Assembly (NCBI GenBank): GCA_036924285.1
Contig: JAYKYS010000001.1
Coordinates: forward strand, 9,015,501-9,079,500
Source: Asterella californica
Lineage: Eukaryota; Streptophyta; Marchantiopsida; Marchantiales; Aytoniaceae
Direction: 5' to 3'
Length of the DNA: 64,000 nt
Part shown: positions 11,263 through 22,903 of the stretch, piece by piece
How the letters are laid out: each line of letters begins with the position of its first letter
How positions within the stretch are numbered: the stretch's first letter is position 1
Position numbers and translations under genes: made by a program
Notes under the pieces: generated by a model
The model's input: the letters and a program-made list of their open reading frames with translations, nothing else
What the model was told of the DNA's origin: nothing
Database searches by the model: none

Positions 11263-11717
11263 AGACCATCTAGCAGGTAGGAATGACATAGCACAATTCG
11301 GGGAATGTGCTATGACGTGGAATGTGTACAGTGGCAGTGGATTCAAACCAGTGAATAGTTTTCCTCGCGATCTTCTACTTTCTATCTAGAACTTCAATTT
11401 TCTCTCGTAAAAACGGAGCAAAAGTTCCACAAGATTGTTATGCATGCTTATTTTATTTGTTTAGCCTTCGGATGGTTTTGACTACTAACAGGATTGAAAT
11501 GAACTGTTTAAACACATAATCGTTTTGCAGTTACTGTATGTCGTTACTAAGTTATATATACGGCTTTTTCGATGACATAGTTAGTTTTGCTCCGCAATAT
11601 TTCAGAATTATGCTCGAGAAGATCAAAATAATATATTGTCAGAGAGCGGGCCTCTTTGGTGTATGGCAGTTACTAGCGTGTGTATATACTGCCTATAATA
11701 AAAAGGTTGAAAACAGC
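11263..11717. other. Spacer, no gene seen
   Basis: AT-rich sequence up to the tRNA-Leu gene. Only a weak frame at 11,538-11,720 occurs, with no recognisable content. Confidence 0.4.
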
Positions 11718-11722
11718 TGACG

Positions 11723-11754
<32 letters not shown>

Positions 11755-11797
11755 TGGAGCCTAAATCCAGCGCCTTAGACCACTCGGCCAAACCGTC
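11718..11797 (-). tRNA. tRNA-Leu(TAG)
   Basis: On the minus strand the acceptor GACGGTT pairs with AGCCGTC, discriminator A. The D-arm is the leucine type (TGGCCGAGTGGTCTAAGGC). The anticodon loop TTTAGGC gives TAG. There is a variable arm and box B is GGTTCAAATCC. Length 80 nt, no intron. Confidence 0.93.
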
Positions 11798-12194
11798 TTG
11801 CTGTCAGCTAATCAGCTGGCAATTATTTTGTTCTTTTCTCTCTCTCATTTGGCGTTTGGACCGCAGGCAGGAGGTGTGTACCTGGCGAAGCAGACGATCG
11901 AAGGTGTCCCGACTCCCGACGTGGCCAAACTGGGTACATCACCTGGCCTTGACTCTGTAAGCCGACGGAAGTTGAAGGATCTTATCGTTCATGATGAAAT
12001 GCGTCACAGAGATCCGGCGCGTTGCATCCCTGCAGCCTCTCAGCAGTGCTTCGAGACGAAACGACTGGTCGAGCCGACACGCATGACGTGGAGTCTTGGC
12101 GCGTGAACGCTGGTTCGCGTAACTTCTTCTCTTTCGATCGTGGGTTGGATTCCGTGCCCAAGACTTTTGAGTGTATGCATCGCTGAAAGCGCCT

Positions 12195-12290
12195 TGTATG
12201 TTTCTCGTGAAACGTCTTTTCCCTTGAGAGGCTTGATGGGGTCTTTCCATCCGTTTGGCTATTTCATACGTCGCGTTTCTCTTCCCTTTT
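12195..12290 (+). repeat. Family-R interspersed repeat fragment
   Basis: Contains the core GCTTGATGGGGTCTTTCC at 12,231, preceded by CTTTTCCCTTGAGAG and followed by a GGCTATTTCATACGTCGCG tail like the copy at 6,470. Confidence 0.7.
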
Positions 12291-12366
12291 ATGTTTGTCG
12301 TGAGACGCCAGGGACAAAAGTAGCCGAAACAGATCTTATAGGTTTTGCGGTAGCATGTTGACATCT

Positions 12367-12440
12367 GGTTTTATGGTGTAGTTGGTTATCACGTCAGTCT
12401 AACACACTGAAGGTCTCCAGTTCGAGCCTGGATAAAGCCA
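12367..12440 (+). tRNA. tRNA-Val(AAC)
   Basis: A 74-nt cloverleaf with acceptor GGTTTTA/TAAAGCC containing one T-G pair, discriminator A. Box A is TGGTGTAGTTGG. The anticodon loop CTAACAC gives AAC and box B is AGTTCGAGCCT. The T-stem has weaker pairing than the Val(CAC) gene 560 bp downstream, so it may be less well kept. Confidence 0.85.
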
Positions 12441-12997
12441 CAGGCTTTTTCGTTTCTTTTCTTAGTGAGGGAAAGGGAAAAGGAAACGAACCCTGCCAGG
12501 TTCAGCTGATTCTGAGGCATGTGCTTTGTGATGGACGGCTGACACACGAGACGAGAACCATCAGCTGTGAGTTTTATGCAGAGGTGTAGGCCGCTTTGAC
12601 TCGTTGAATACTTTCATGAATCAGTTCTGTTTGTAGTACCGTCCAGTGTAGAATATTTGGCGCGTATCCTGCTTCCTGAGAAGGTGTAGACTGTAGACAC
12701 TGGACTCTCCTCACATCCGTTTCACATCTTTCTTATGCCTGTTTCGGAAGTCTTCAATTCTCTGAAGCTGATGAAGGAGAAGCAGAAAAGGGAGTGAGTG
12801 TGTCAAGTTTGTATCCGTTACACTTATGATTCTCTCTATTTTTGCACTTGCTGAAGAAAATTTTGTTCTGACCACTGAGAGAGATAAAGGAAGGGCAATG
12901 TAAAATAGTAACTGTCGTCCTATTGTGCGTTTGGAGGGTTGCTATCTATTTAAGTCTCTGATCTAGGTATAGTCGCCTTCCAATGAATGACGTGTCT

Positions 12998-13071
12998 GTC
13001 TGGTTGGTGTAGTTGGTCATCACGCTAGTCTCACACACTAGAGGTCCCCGGTTCGAGCCCGGGATCAGACA
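12998..13071 (+). tRNA. tRNA-Val(CAC)
   Basis: Acceptor GTCTGGT/ATCAGAC, box A TGGTGTAGTTGG, anticodon loop CTCACAC (CAC), T-arm CCCCGGTTCGAGCCCGGG. Length 74 nt with all stems paired. Confidence 0.95.
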
Positions 13072-13295
13072 CTGGAGCTGTAGCCTTCCCTTTTTGCAGT
13101 CCGAACTTAGATTCAGTAAGAGAATAGGTTTGACAAGAGAAATTTTGTCTTGTATTGGTCGCCTGCCCACGTGATCCCATATACCAAGAAGCCTTTCACT
13201 TCCAAAGACATACAAAACCGAAAGGTTGGGGGACATCGTATTCTCAAGTTCAGCTGAAGTTTACGGCAAGGAAACCGCGAACCAATGAATAGCAA

Positions 13296-13485
13296 ACGGA
13301 TTGGAAGGCCCCATCAAGCCTTACAAGGGAAAGAAGGACCCGAAGGGCACTCAAGTTGGGGAGCAGGTTACTCTTTCCCTCTAATATTTGCTACTGGAAC
13401 TTAAAATACACTATGGATCAGAACGAGGCCTTTCGGATCCTTTTTTCCCTTGTAATGCTTGATGGGGTCTTTCCATCCGTTATTC
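13296..13485. repeat. Inverted pair of family-R repeats
   Basis: A minus-oriented copy (13,296-13,345) and a plus-oriented copy (13,420-13,485) of the family-R core face each other across about 75 bp. Each carries GATGGGGTC or GATGGGGCC with the neighbouring CCCTTGTAA block. A transcript would fold into a long hairpin. Confidence 0.75.
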
Positions 13486-13608
13486 ACTGCCTCACGCTAT
13501 TCATTGCCTCACGTGTGAACGTAGAGGTAGTTGATATTCCTTCACCTCGTGATAACTACATACTATATTATACCAATAATTATGCTGTTTCTCCTGTTGA
13601 AGCCACAA

Positions 13609-13689
13609 GTCAATATGGCCGAGTTGGTCTAAGGCGCCAGTTTCAGGTACTGGTCCGAAAGGGCGTGGGTTCGAATCCCACTGTTGACA
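13609..13689 (+). tRNA. tRNA-Leu(CAG)
   Basis: Acceptor GTCAATA/TGTTGAC, leucine-type D-arm (TGGCCGAGTTGGTCTAAGGC), anticodon loop TTCAGGT (CAG), a variable arm, box B GGTTCGAATCC. 81 nt with discriminator A. Confidence 0.94.
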
Positions 13690-13928
13690 TGTTTATTACC
13701 CGTTTTGCCTTACCCTGGAGGTTATCGAACTGGTGGAAGACCAGTGAGACTCTTTTCTGGTTGCAGTTGTACCATGCTGCTTTTTGGAAGCTCTTGGAGT
13801 TGCTACCAAAGAAGTAAAGAAGTTATGAATGACTTCACAGTAGGACTGAAGTTGTTTGGACTTAGATGAAATACCGTCCTCAATACACCATACTCACCTT
13901 TTGCCATCAAAATTCCTTTCAATCGGGT

Positions 13929-14412
13929 CAGAAATTTGCGTGATCACCACCCTAGTGAGATGGTGGTGCTTGATCACACTCTTTTTAACTATGTATAGCT
14001 CGATCACGTGTGAAACCAGTCACTCTACCGTATTAGTAACATGAGAGATAGCACACATCAGCTTTCCGAGCATATGAAACCGGTCACTTGCAGTACGAAT
14101 AACATGATGGACTGCACAAATTAGCTTTCTCAGATGCGTCTGGTGTGTACTTTATGAAATGTTTCGTCTGGTGTGTACTTTATGGTTGAAACAATTTGAA
14201 CGACAAAGATATTTAGTCGTGGTCTAAGATAGTGAAATGAAGACCGACATAGCAAGGTGATTGATTTTACTATTATTCAGTAACGAATGATCGATAATTC
14301 CAAGTGATTAGTTTTACTATTGATAATCCATCAATGGTGTAATCAAGCAATACATTGTTCTGAGAAGTATGATAAAATCAAATAATTGAGGGTGTCATGC
14401 AGCAAATTTCTG
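13929..14412. mobile_element. MITE, family M, with 9-bp target duplication (two mismatches)
   Basis: A 484-bp element starts CAGAAATTTGCGTGATCACC and ends GCAAATTTCTG. Its flanks are CAATCGGGT and CAATCAAGT, 7 of 9 identical. Inner ends again carry spaced GTGATCA-type motifs. The centre has two related copies of an ATAACATGA...GCACA(A/C)AT segment. Non-coding. Confidence 0.8.
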
Positions 14413-14421
14413 CAATCAAGT

Positions 14422-17219
14422 TCATACAACAATCTGTCCCGTACGATATCTTACTCTTCCTCGGTGAAAAATCAGCAGTTTTACTCTGTAAATGATCGAT
14501 ACCCATCTTCTATTCTTTGCTGCTCTTTTCATCTTCTATTAGGTCTGTGCAGATTAAACGTTTTGACGCGAGAGGAAGGAAACTTTATTAACCGACCGCC
14601 GCAGAATGGAAAAGAACGACAGGCGTCAGAGATTCAGGATCACCACGCAGGGAGGCTGACTGCAGAAGGGTCACAGAGAAGAGAAGAGACAAGCAAAAGC
14701 TCCGCAGACACGAAGGGCCCGGCCCATTGACATCCTATGACGCGGGGAAGGAGTCCTGGAAATAAGAAGTCTCTGTTCCTTCGTATTTCGGAGTGCCCTT
14801 GGATAAGATAACCCAGAGGCAAGTCTGAAATTCTTCTTTTGTATTTGGTAGTGTCTTTATGTAAAATGAACCATCCTCCGCAAGAATAAAGTACAACCTT
14901 TATATATTAATTTTTTATAAATTACAATGTTTAAATATTACTTTTATTTAAACTGTCATTTTTAAATATCTTTTCTATAAAATCCGTTGAACCGTTCAAT
15001 CTTCTCCAAAAGCATCTAGACTTTATATAATTTTCACCTTTACTTTGTGCAAGTCACGATCGAGATTTTCAATCCTAAAGATCCACTCTCTTTGAGGAGT
15101 GGTTTAGGACGGAGAAACCATTCTCTCCCGCTGGCTTTTGCTTCCGTAACCCAGAACTGTACCAGTCCGGTTGTTTCGGGAAGCAGAGGAATCTCCCCTT
15201 GATTTGGATGCGCAGCACTACCTCCATTTTCGCTTGAACTTGAGAGTCGCAACGCTCTGTATGTCGACCCATCTGTTTCTGATGAGCAGTTTCATCCCAT
15301 TCTATATTGTAGCGAGAATCTTGAGTTCGCACTGCTGTCGTCGGTTGAAGGCATGATCATTTCTTTCGGTCCAAATAATCCAGATTTCGGTGGATCATAT
15401 TTGTGATTGAACTGAGTTACTGAAGGTATAACAGTTAACTGAAGTGAAATGTTGGTTGTTGTATCGTGTAACTTGCGAACTTGATATGGAAGGGATCAGG
15501 TCGTTTCTCCACAGGACATTTCTCCACAATCTCTCTCGAATCGAATTGACGGAGGTTCTCCGCATTCGCCTTCTGTTTTTACAGGGCCTTCGCAACTCCC
15601 ACTCCCTTGGGGAAGTGTGAATATTTTCTTTTAGAGTTGCTTCCAGCGTCAATAAACAATCACATAGCGAACAGCCGTCTTTTCAGCAAAGCACATCCGT
15701 AGCTGCTGCTTGCGATGCTCATCTCCACCATGTTGGGGTGAGAGTTCTCCGCTTCGCTTAACGTTCCTGCTCAATTCTTTCCTTCTTTAGAAGTTGTCAA
15801 AAATTTTGAAATTTCGTTACAGGTTTTTCAACTGTAGACATTTTCTTTGTAGAAGAGTGTGGCAGTGGAAAGATTGGGATGAGATGGGAAATCCAGTTTT
15901 TAAGAGTTGTCTACTTCTTTATCAGATTAACAGTTTTCTTTCCGTTTACTCGAAGGCCAAAACCTTTGACAGCCGTTTAGAGACGGGCGAAACTCCCGCC
16001 ATGCAACTTTAGGATCCAGAAATCTGCGTGGTGCCAGACAGAAACTGGATCCTCTGAGCAAAGTGACCAACATCGACCCTGCGTTAAAAACCTCATTACT
16101 TCATGAACACTAACGATGTATACCACACGATATACGTTCAGCCACTTGTAATACTGGAAAGTACAGTGAGAATATCTAGGTCTACGAGTGGGAAGGACTC
16201 TGCACATTACTCCTGGTTGGAACACCGGGTATGGAAATCACAGTGGAATTCAGCTGCTTGACCAAACCCCTCCGCCTCTCCCCATATTAGACGTTCTTAC
16301 CAATAGGGCTACTCCCGCTTGCTGAATGATCTTGTCTCGGGGAAGTCTGGATAGTGATCTATACGGGACATGTTTCATTATTCCCATCTTCATCAGATCA
16401 ACATTCACTCTCATCCACAGTGTTTGAAGCTGTGTAGGAAGGTGTCCTAAGATTGCGTGGTTTGATCATCATCTGAAAATGAGAATGGTGAATTGTTGAA
16501 GAGTCAGAAAGAACGCAGACAGATTCTCTTCATGAATTATCAGTCCAAGTGTTGAATGATGTTTGTTTCTCATCACCCTCTTCAACGATTTCTTGCAGTA
16601 TCAACCAGACCATTCAATCTCTTCTCTTATTAGAGCTAGGGTATGAAAGCTAGGGCTGGCTAACAACATAAAGGGTCTTCGAATCCCCACGAGACTACTA
16701 GATGAGCCAGTCAGACAGTTTGCAGTGTAAATATCGACAGTGCTCGAAAGCTCTGATGACCGTCGTGATTGGAACTGATTCATCATCCCGCTCAGGAGAA
16801 CTACCTGCATCCTAACCAATCTGCAACCTATACGCGGAAAGGGAGTTCCCGGATTTACAAGAACAGAACGACAATCTAGCAAGACCATGCAGGAGCTCCC
16901 AGCCTGAATATAAGATAGCGCTGCGTAGAATAGATATCGCTCGTGCACTATCAAGTATTTAGGTCAGCAGCTCCTACAAAATCACGGGAACACGGATCCA
17001 TAGTAAGCCCGGAACTGCGATCTACCACCGTCAACCTAACGCTACTTGAACGAGAAATATCTCGTTCACTATCGAGGATTCACGTTAGCACTTCGCGTAG
17101 GATCCCGCGAGAGACACAACCCATTGCCTCCACGCAACTAAAACCATGAACCACCAACAACCTCACGGATGGCAGAAAGATTGTGTGATGCTTTCAGATT
17201 CACAAACCAACATCGACAA
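14422..17219. other. 2.8 kb without a recognised gene
   Basis: Short frames on both strands overlap and show no family I know. A diverged direct repeat links 16,936-16,985 with 17,058-17,105 (CTCGT(G/T)CACTATC(A/G)AG...GTAGGATC-like). A small hairpin, GAACGAGAAATATCTCGTTC, lies at about 17,049-17,068. This repeat pair sits directly upstream of the structured RNA candidate. Confidence 0.4.
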
Positions 17220-17220
17220 C

Positions 17221-17227
17221 TATATAA
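17221..17227 (+). promoter_or_regulatory. TATA-like box upstream of the RNA candidate
   Basis: TATATAA starts about 30 bp before the inferred 5' end of the structured segment. AACCAACATCG at 17,205-17,215 resembles the plant snRNA upstream element, but it is only 5 bp from the TATA. The usual gap is much larger, so I do not count it as a standard element. Confidence 0.3.
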
Positions 17228-17249
17228 CGATTGCCTTAAAGGGATGGGC

Positions 17250-17580
17250 GTTTACACAACAACTAAAGTAGATGCCTACAGTAAACAAAACACGTGAACC
17301 TGGAACAATGGACTCCTATCCCCAAAGGCTGCCGCGCTTCGGTACTCTAAGCTCCTGGCCTGACTAACGAGTCTCCACTGCGATGGGCTTTGCTTCAGCG
17401 AAGCTTTTTGTACTCGTTGAAAGAAGCGGTTTTCGCCGCTAACGAGAGGAAACCCTAAAAGCCAGGGCACGCCGTCCATGACTGGCAGGACAGGTGAAAT
17501 CAGGTGCGTACGCGGTCGTAAGACTAAGCCATCGTTAGCCGTTGCTCACCACGATACTGTCCCTAAGGTTCACTGCTTTT
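17250..17580 (+). ncRNA. Candidate telomerase RNA (plant TR type)
   Basis: The plus strand carries AAACCCTAAAA at 17,450-17,460, ten bases complementary to one full plus part of the plant telomere repeat TTTAGGG. A bulged hairpin (CTCGTT/AACGAG outer, AGCGG/CCGCT inner, 17,413-17,446) ends 3 nt before it. Downstream are nested helices: GCCAG/CTGGC (17,461-17,486), GGACAG/CTGTCC (17,488-17,493 with 17,557-17,562), GGTGA/TCACC (17,493-17,497 with 17,546-17,550) and GTC-GTAA-GAC (17,515-17,524) with a GNRA loop. A TTTT at 17,577-17,580 could end Pol III transcription. A TATA-like box lies about 30 bp upstream. Known plant telomerase RNAs are roughly 230-390 nt Pol III transcripts with template, then pseudoknot, then a helical domain, so size and order fit. 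The 5' end is inferred, and I cannot compare with known TR sequences. A different structured RNA with a chance match remains possible. Confidence 0.38.
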
Positions 17581-18162
17581 CAATTGTCTTCTTATGAGGG
17601 AATGAGGAGAAAAATATACAAGAAAGGCTGCTAAAGTAACACTTTCCGTAATATTTTAAGCATAAATTCATATACTTCCATTATAGTTCTTGGATTCGTT
17701 TAGCATGCATATTTACCTTGATCAGTTTCTGTGTAGAGCCCTAAATCATCAGGACCAAGAGAAATAATATTCCTTTTCTAAGTTCAAAAAATATATACTT
17801 TTCAAAGTAATTTTTCATTAACCCTTTTCAACATCACTAAAAATTGTAAAAACAAAGTTGCTGTATTACAGTAATACACTCTATTATAAGTAGATAACAA
17901 TCTTTATTACACAAAGGAATTATTTAATTTAACACGTCAGAAAACCTTGACTGGTCTCTTTCACATGTCTCAAGGTACTCTGTTACTTCCCTCCATTTTA
18001 CTCGTGAAAATATTGATCTTTATACCAGAGAAAAATTATGTCTGCCTGTGTTATTTATGGATTTTGTGTACCTCAAGTGACCGTGTGTAATCAAGTTCTA
18101 TGTAATCATGTGTAACTCACGTGGGTGTTAGTTTTAGCGATTTAAATTTAACTTTTTCCACA

Positions 18163-18305
18163 ATTTATAAACCCGTCGAGCACCACTCTTTCTCGCTACT
18201 CCGCGCTTTAATAAACTATATTTGTAGACAATTTTGTCATAATTTGCAAACCCTGTCGAGCACCACTCGTCTCTGTAACTCTGCCTTTAGTAAAGTGTAT
18301 TTTCA
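18163..18305 (+). repeat. Tandem pair of about 75-bp units
   Basis: Both units contain AA(A/C)CC(C/T)GTCGAGCACCACTC followed by an AACT(C/A)T-rich end and TTTAAT/TTTAGTAAA-type tail. The two copies differ at several positions. Confidence 0.65.
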
Positions 18306-21300
18306 TTAAATCTTTTGAAGATAGTTGTCAGCCAATTACCCATGATTATTTTGTGTTATGTTTAAACATTTCTCTTTTTCCTCCATTCGGCTAGAAGTGC
18401 ACTTTGCATACATATTGTACAATTTGATATAGCTACATACATAGTTTCATAAGACAAATCAAGTACTAAACTATACGGTATTAGAACAAAGTTAAATAAT
18501 TTCAGTAATGGAATGAGTTGATAGAAAACCACTTCTTCTGAGTAATATGATGAAACATGAATGCTAGTGTAAGAGCAAAACATGATAACTGACTCGTCAA
18601 TTGTACAGAGGATTGTTTAATCAGCCCATCCACAAGCATTTCTGCTTTTAAGATCAAGTTTTGTTTTTAAGATCAAGTTATCTTACCTAACATTTAATAT
18701 TTGTAAACAATTCAATATTTACTTAAACTTAATATACAAAATTCTCTTATCATTTAAATATTTTCCAATAACAGTAAAGGGACAACTGTTCTCCAGAAGT
18801 TCATGTTGCATTCATATTTGCAAGTAGAAAAAATAACTATGCATCAAACATACAAGTGCGGTGTGACCATCGAGAGTGGTAATCTAATTCCTGTCAAAAT
18901 TATTTTCTCCCTTTACATCCAGTAATGATTCCACCAGTCACTACACGGATAACTTAGATGAAGAAATATGAAGGGTATGTTTTTCCTATAATTTCTATAA
19001 TTACTATACTTCTTAAATTTGGCAGTAAAAAGTATACTCTACACCGAAAGAATGAAATTACTAAAAGAATTATGTTTTTGAGATTACGTTAAAGAAATTA
19101 CTTAGTTCAAGTATATCTCTAATGTTATAATAGGATATGTCAGCTATTAGTGGGATAGACATGGATATGACAAAGAATTCCACAGTATGTATAGCTTTCT
19201 AACGAAGGTAAGACGCTTTGGAATCAGTAAAGGAAATTCTTGAAAAAGTGAAAAAAGAGAAAATAGAACAATAAGAGAAGAATGTTTAATCTTTTTCTCT
19301 AATTATTATATGCTTTAACTGTTACTGTTTCTGATACCTCCGAACAATAACAATTGGGGGAATTTACTTGGTGACATCCCGTAGAAGGTTTTTAACTTTG
19401 TCTTACTCACAACGTTTTGGCACCAATTGATCACATCCCATGGCCGTCCTCTGTTCATCGTTCCATCGTGTTGTCTTCCGTGGATAGTATACCTTTTTAA
19501 TTTAATCAATGATAATAAGAATGATACTGAAACGTCATTTTTATTATCGTCATATCTCATTAAGTTAATCGTACATAAATGATATTGTAGCAGTATTTTA
19601 ATTTTCATAGTATTTTTTTTTACTTCTCTCTACTTAAAATAATGCTCAGCGTCATTCCTATTATCGCCATATAGTGTTAATTCAATTGTATCGTAAATGA
19701 TGCTCTTACATCATTCTTTTATATTTATCGACCAACTTATTTAATTATAACTTAAATGATGCTATTGTATCATTCACACGTAAATTATTGATCATGTAAG
19801 TTTTTCTATATTTCTACAAATTGGATATGTGGGTCACATTCAAGCTCATGGTCTGTCATGTTATCGGTCACAGAATAAGGAAGACTGGCGGTTTCCACTC
19901 TCAATGTATCGGAATTTTAGTGAGTTGAGACTCTCACATAAGAGCCAACTGAAGGCTCTTCTCAATGTACTGGTTGTTCTTTTGCTTTATTGTGCTTCAA
20001 GGAGTTGAGACTTTCACAATAGACTCCTGTGAAAGCTCCCGTTGTAATGATTCGACGTTTGCTGTGTTGCACTTATGAGAATTGAGACGGTCATATTAGG
20101 TTTTATTGTTATCTCATAGTGTGATATGAAGAAGCAAGTGCGACATTAAAATAGATTTTCTCCATGTCTTCTAATTGTTTGTTTGTGTGGTTGTCGGTTC
20201 ATTAGAGGATAGATCCACATTCTTATCAGATCACTAAATTTGAGATCGATAGTTCTTTTTCCACATATCATGTTTCAAGATATGCGTAAACATACGTTTC
20301 AAAATATGTTTCGCTTGACTCTGTATGACAACATAAGAATGATATTTCAGCATCATTTTAATTGTCATTGATTAAATAAAAAGACATACTGTCCATAGAA
20401 GATATCATGTGGGAGTGATGGTCGAGAGAGGGCCAATGTGACCCAAAACATTGTAATAGACAAGTTAAAGAACATTCTACAGAGTGAGACACTAGTAAAA
20501 TTCAATGTTTAAATTACGTCAACAAATGATTTCACATATCATATAAATTTTGGGGTTTCAGTGACATAGTCATATAATCATATGATTCATTTTTTTTCCT
20601 GTCAAAAGTGATAAGAATCGTAAAAGCTTTTTAACATCAATGTTTATAATATTATTATTGTTTTTAAATATATTTGGAGCGTTGACACTCACAACATTCT
20701 AAATATTCATCTTTTGATTCATATCTAAGAGTTAAGTATATCATTTAAATACATACCATTACACTTTTCACTCCTTTAAAAGACATCATTAAATATGTTT
20801 ATCATTTACATACATAATTATATAATAAAACTTAAATGTTTAGATTTTATATCAGTTTGTTTATTGAGGTCTAAGAGTTATCATGTCAAAAGGGTTTAAA
20901 GTTCAAAATCACACTGAAATAAATGTTCAAATCTGTGTTTATTAAATAACAAAAATGAGTGTATATATAAATCACATCGTTTGATCTTTGTGATCAAATA
21001 GCAACTATATAGATCCCATGAATAGAAAGAGAGAGGTCTAAGGTTCAAATCTTATAACTCTAGAGTGAAGTAATATCTACACGTGCTGGTACATGTGGCA
21101 TATCAAGAGAGATGTGTTCTGACTGTACCCCAGGGTTGACATGACAAGAGATATGTTATGAAGAGACATCCACACATGTGACATGTAGCACTAGATGACA
21201 AAATAATGATGATATGACAAGATCATAAGACATTGTTATATATATTATAATAGTATATAATTTAAATGATTATTTATAATAATATCATAAAAGATAATAT

Positions 21301-21620
21301 TGTTCTAAAAACAAAGAACATAGTTTGATTGGTCACTAAAATATTTATCACAATTCTTTTTATCATTTAAACTCAGATCATAAAATAGTTATACTTAAAT
21401 ATATAATATGTATACATAAATTGGAAAAAACCACTCTTTTTCATAGACATTAGAACAACCTTTCATGATATAATCATACCCAAAAAGTTGGTTTAAACAA
21501 TACAATGCACATTATTTTAAGCAATCATTGAAACCACTCATTTTTGCAAAGTGAGAGCAAATAAATTTCTGAACAATTGGAGATGCAAGTGTATGTCACC
21601 TAGCAAGGTTAGACTACAAC

Positions 21621-21681
21621 GTCATGGCGGACTTGCAGGAGTCAGGCTTTAGAGTCTGTGTGCCACGACACCATTGGACCA
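21621..21681 (-). other. tRNA-like fragment (tRNA-Gln-like head), low confidence
   Basis: On the minus strand GGTCCAATGGTGTCGTGGCA resembles a tRNA 5' half with box A. A GACTCTAAAG segment resembles the anticodon arm of tRNA-Gln genes. The T-arm is not recognisable. It may be a degraded tRNA or the head of a tRNA-derived SINE. Confidence 0.25.
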
Positions 21682-22584
21682 AACAGACTAAGGGCATGTT
21701 TAACATATTCCCTTAAATAAATATAATCATGTTAAACATGTTTATGCTATAATTCTATGATAATATGTTGTCTGGAAGACTTGTATGCCTCGTGTTAACA
21801 TGCCACGTGGCAAGTAGCCAGTCTGGAACCGGTATTGGTGTGTCATGTACTAAAAAACAATGCATGCTACTACTTTAAGTCTGTTTCTCTTTTATTTATT
21901 CCTCTACATAAGCTTTTAAAGGTTGTCTCTCAATCTCCAAAACCAGAAAAGACGAGCATAAACAATTGTATATGAATTTTACATACCTAAACAATGGTTT
22001 GCTCATTTCCTAACCAAAAGTTCAAAACCCACATTCAAGAATGACGTATAGATTTCCTGATCTTGGACCAAATCCAAGCAGTGACATCGAAAGTTTTGAT
22101 CCTAAAACCATGACTAAATCATGGTTTATTTATTTCTCGACCTGACTTGCGCTTTATGAGGTGTTCAAACCTACTAGACAGTGGTGCACGGAAATAAGAT
22201 CGATGGTTTATTAAAAGAATACAAAGAAAGCACTAACTCAAGGTAAATTTATGAACAGGAGAGTGCGTTTATTGTTTTAAAGTCACCTCAAGTCGAACTA
22301 GAGAGGTGACCTGAGAATGTTTTACGTTGGAGATGTTATAGTATAAAACATTGTCAGTTTCTTTTTGACCAGGTTAAGAACGTTATAGATTACCAAAATA
22401 TGCATGCAGATGGTAGTTGTGGAAAATGGCTGGTAAAGTACGAGACAGAATTTTGAGGACGAGAAATTTTTAGTCAGAATTATGCAGAGAGACGAGGAAG
22501 CTGGTAGTTTGAAACAAACAGTAAACATGATTATTTTGGTAAAAGGTTCTTTTTAGAAAAATAAGTTTTCCTGCACAAAAGATT

Positions 22585-22629
22585 AGATTTATTTTGCCAC
22601 TGCACTGAGCACAGTGGCAAGATAAATCT
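22585..22629. repeat. Hairpin with about 18-bp arms
   Basis: AGATTTATTTTGCCACTG faces CAGTGGCAAGATAAATCT across a short loop, with one mismatch. Confidence 0.8.
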
Positions 22630-22797
22630 AAATCTAAATATTTAAATTAAAACATCTAGAAAACTAAAAACTAAATCTAAATACTTCTCAACTGAACGAA
22701 ACAATTGGACTGTGAGAAAAGAAAAGCTATAAGCAATATGAGTTGAAATGTAACCCCTTTTATTATAAGAAAAGTGTTCCAGAAGAATGAAATAATC

Positions 22798-22903
22798 AAA
22801 TTAATTTATGATTTAATCTTTCTCACAAAAAGAGATTTGCTCATAAATTAATGTTATGTATATTCACCTCCTCCATCTTTCAGGTGTGAATATGCATGCA
22901 AGA
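22798..22903 (+). repeat. Two-hairpin module, copy 1
   Basis: A first imperfect stem (ATTAATTTATGA...TCATAAATTAAT) is followed directly by a second (ATTCACCTC...GGTGTGAAT) and GCATGCAAG. The same pair of stems recurs at 24,640, 26,325 and 30,932. Confidence 0.65.

Larger units (their letters stand above)
17581..22584. other. AT-rich intergenic DNA with small repeats, no gene recognised
   Basis: Long AT-rich tract. Visible structure: a tandem pair at 18,163-18,305; three diverged units of about 70-80 bp with ATGAT...ATCATT ends at 19,510-19,780; and three diverged GAGTTGAGAC(T)CTCAC-type units at 19,925-20,090. None has coding potential. Confidence 0.45.

Noticed and set aside
17204..17215. 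Plant snRNA upstream element before the TATA box
   Set aside because: Only a partial match to the consensus, and the gap to the TATA is about 5 bp, far shorter than normal.
17276..17479. 67-codon frame on the minus strand
   Set aside because: It lies across the structured RNA candidate, has no known domain, and its strand is opposite to the helices and template considered.
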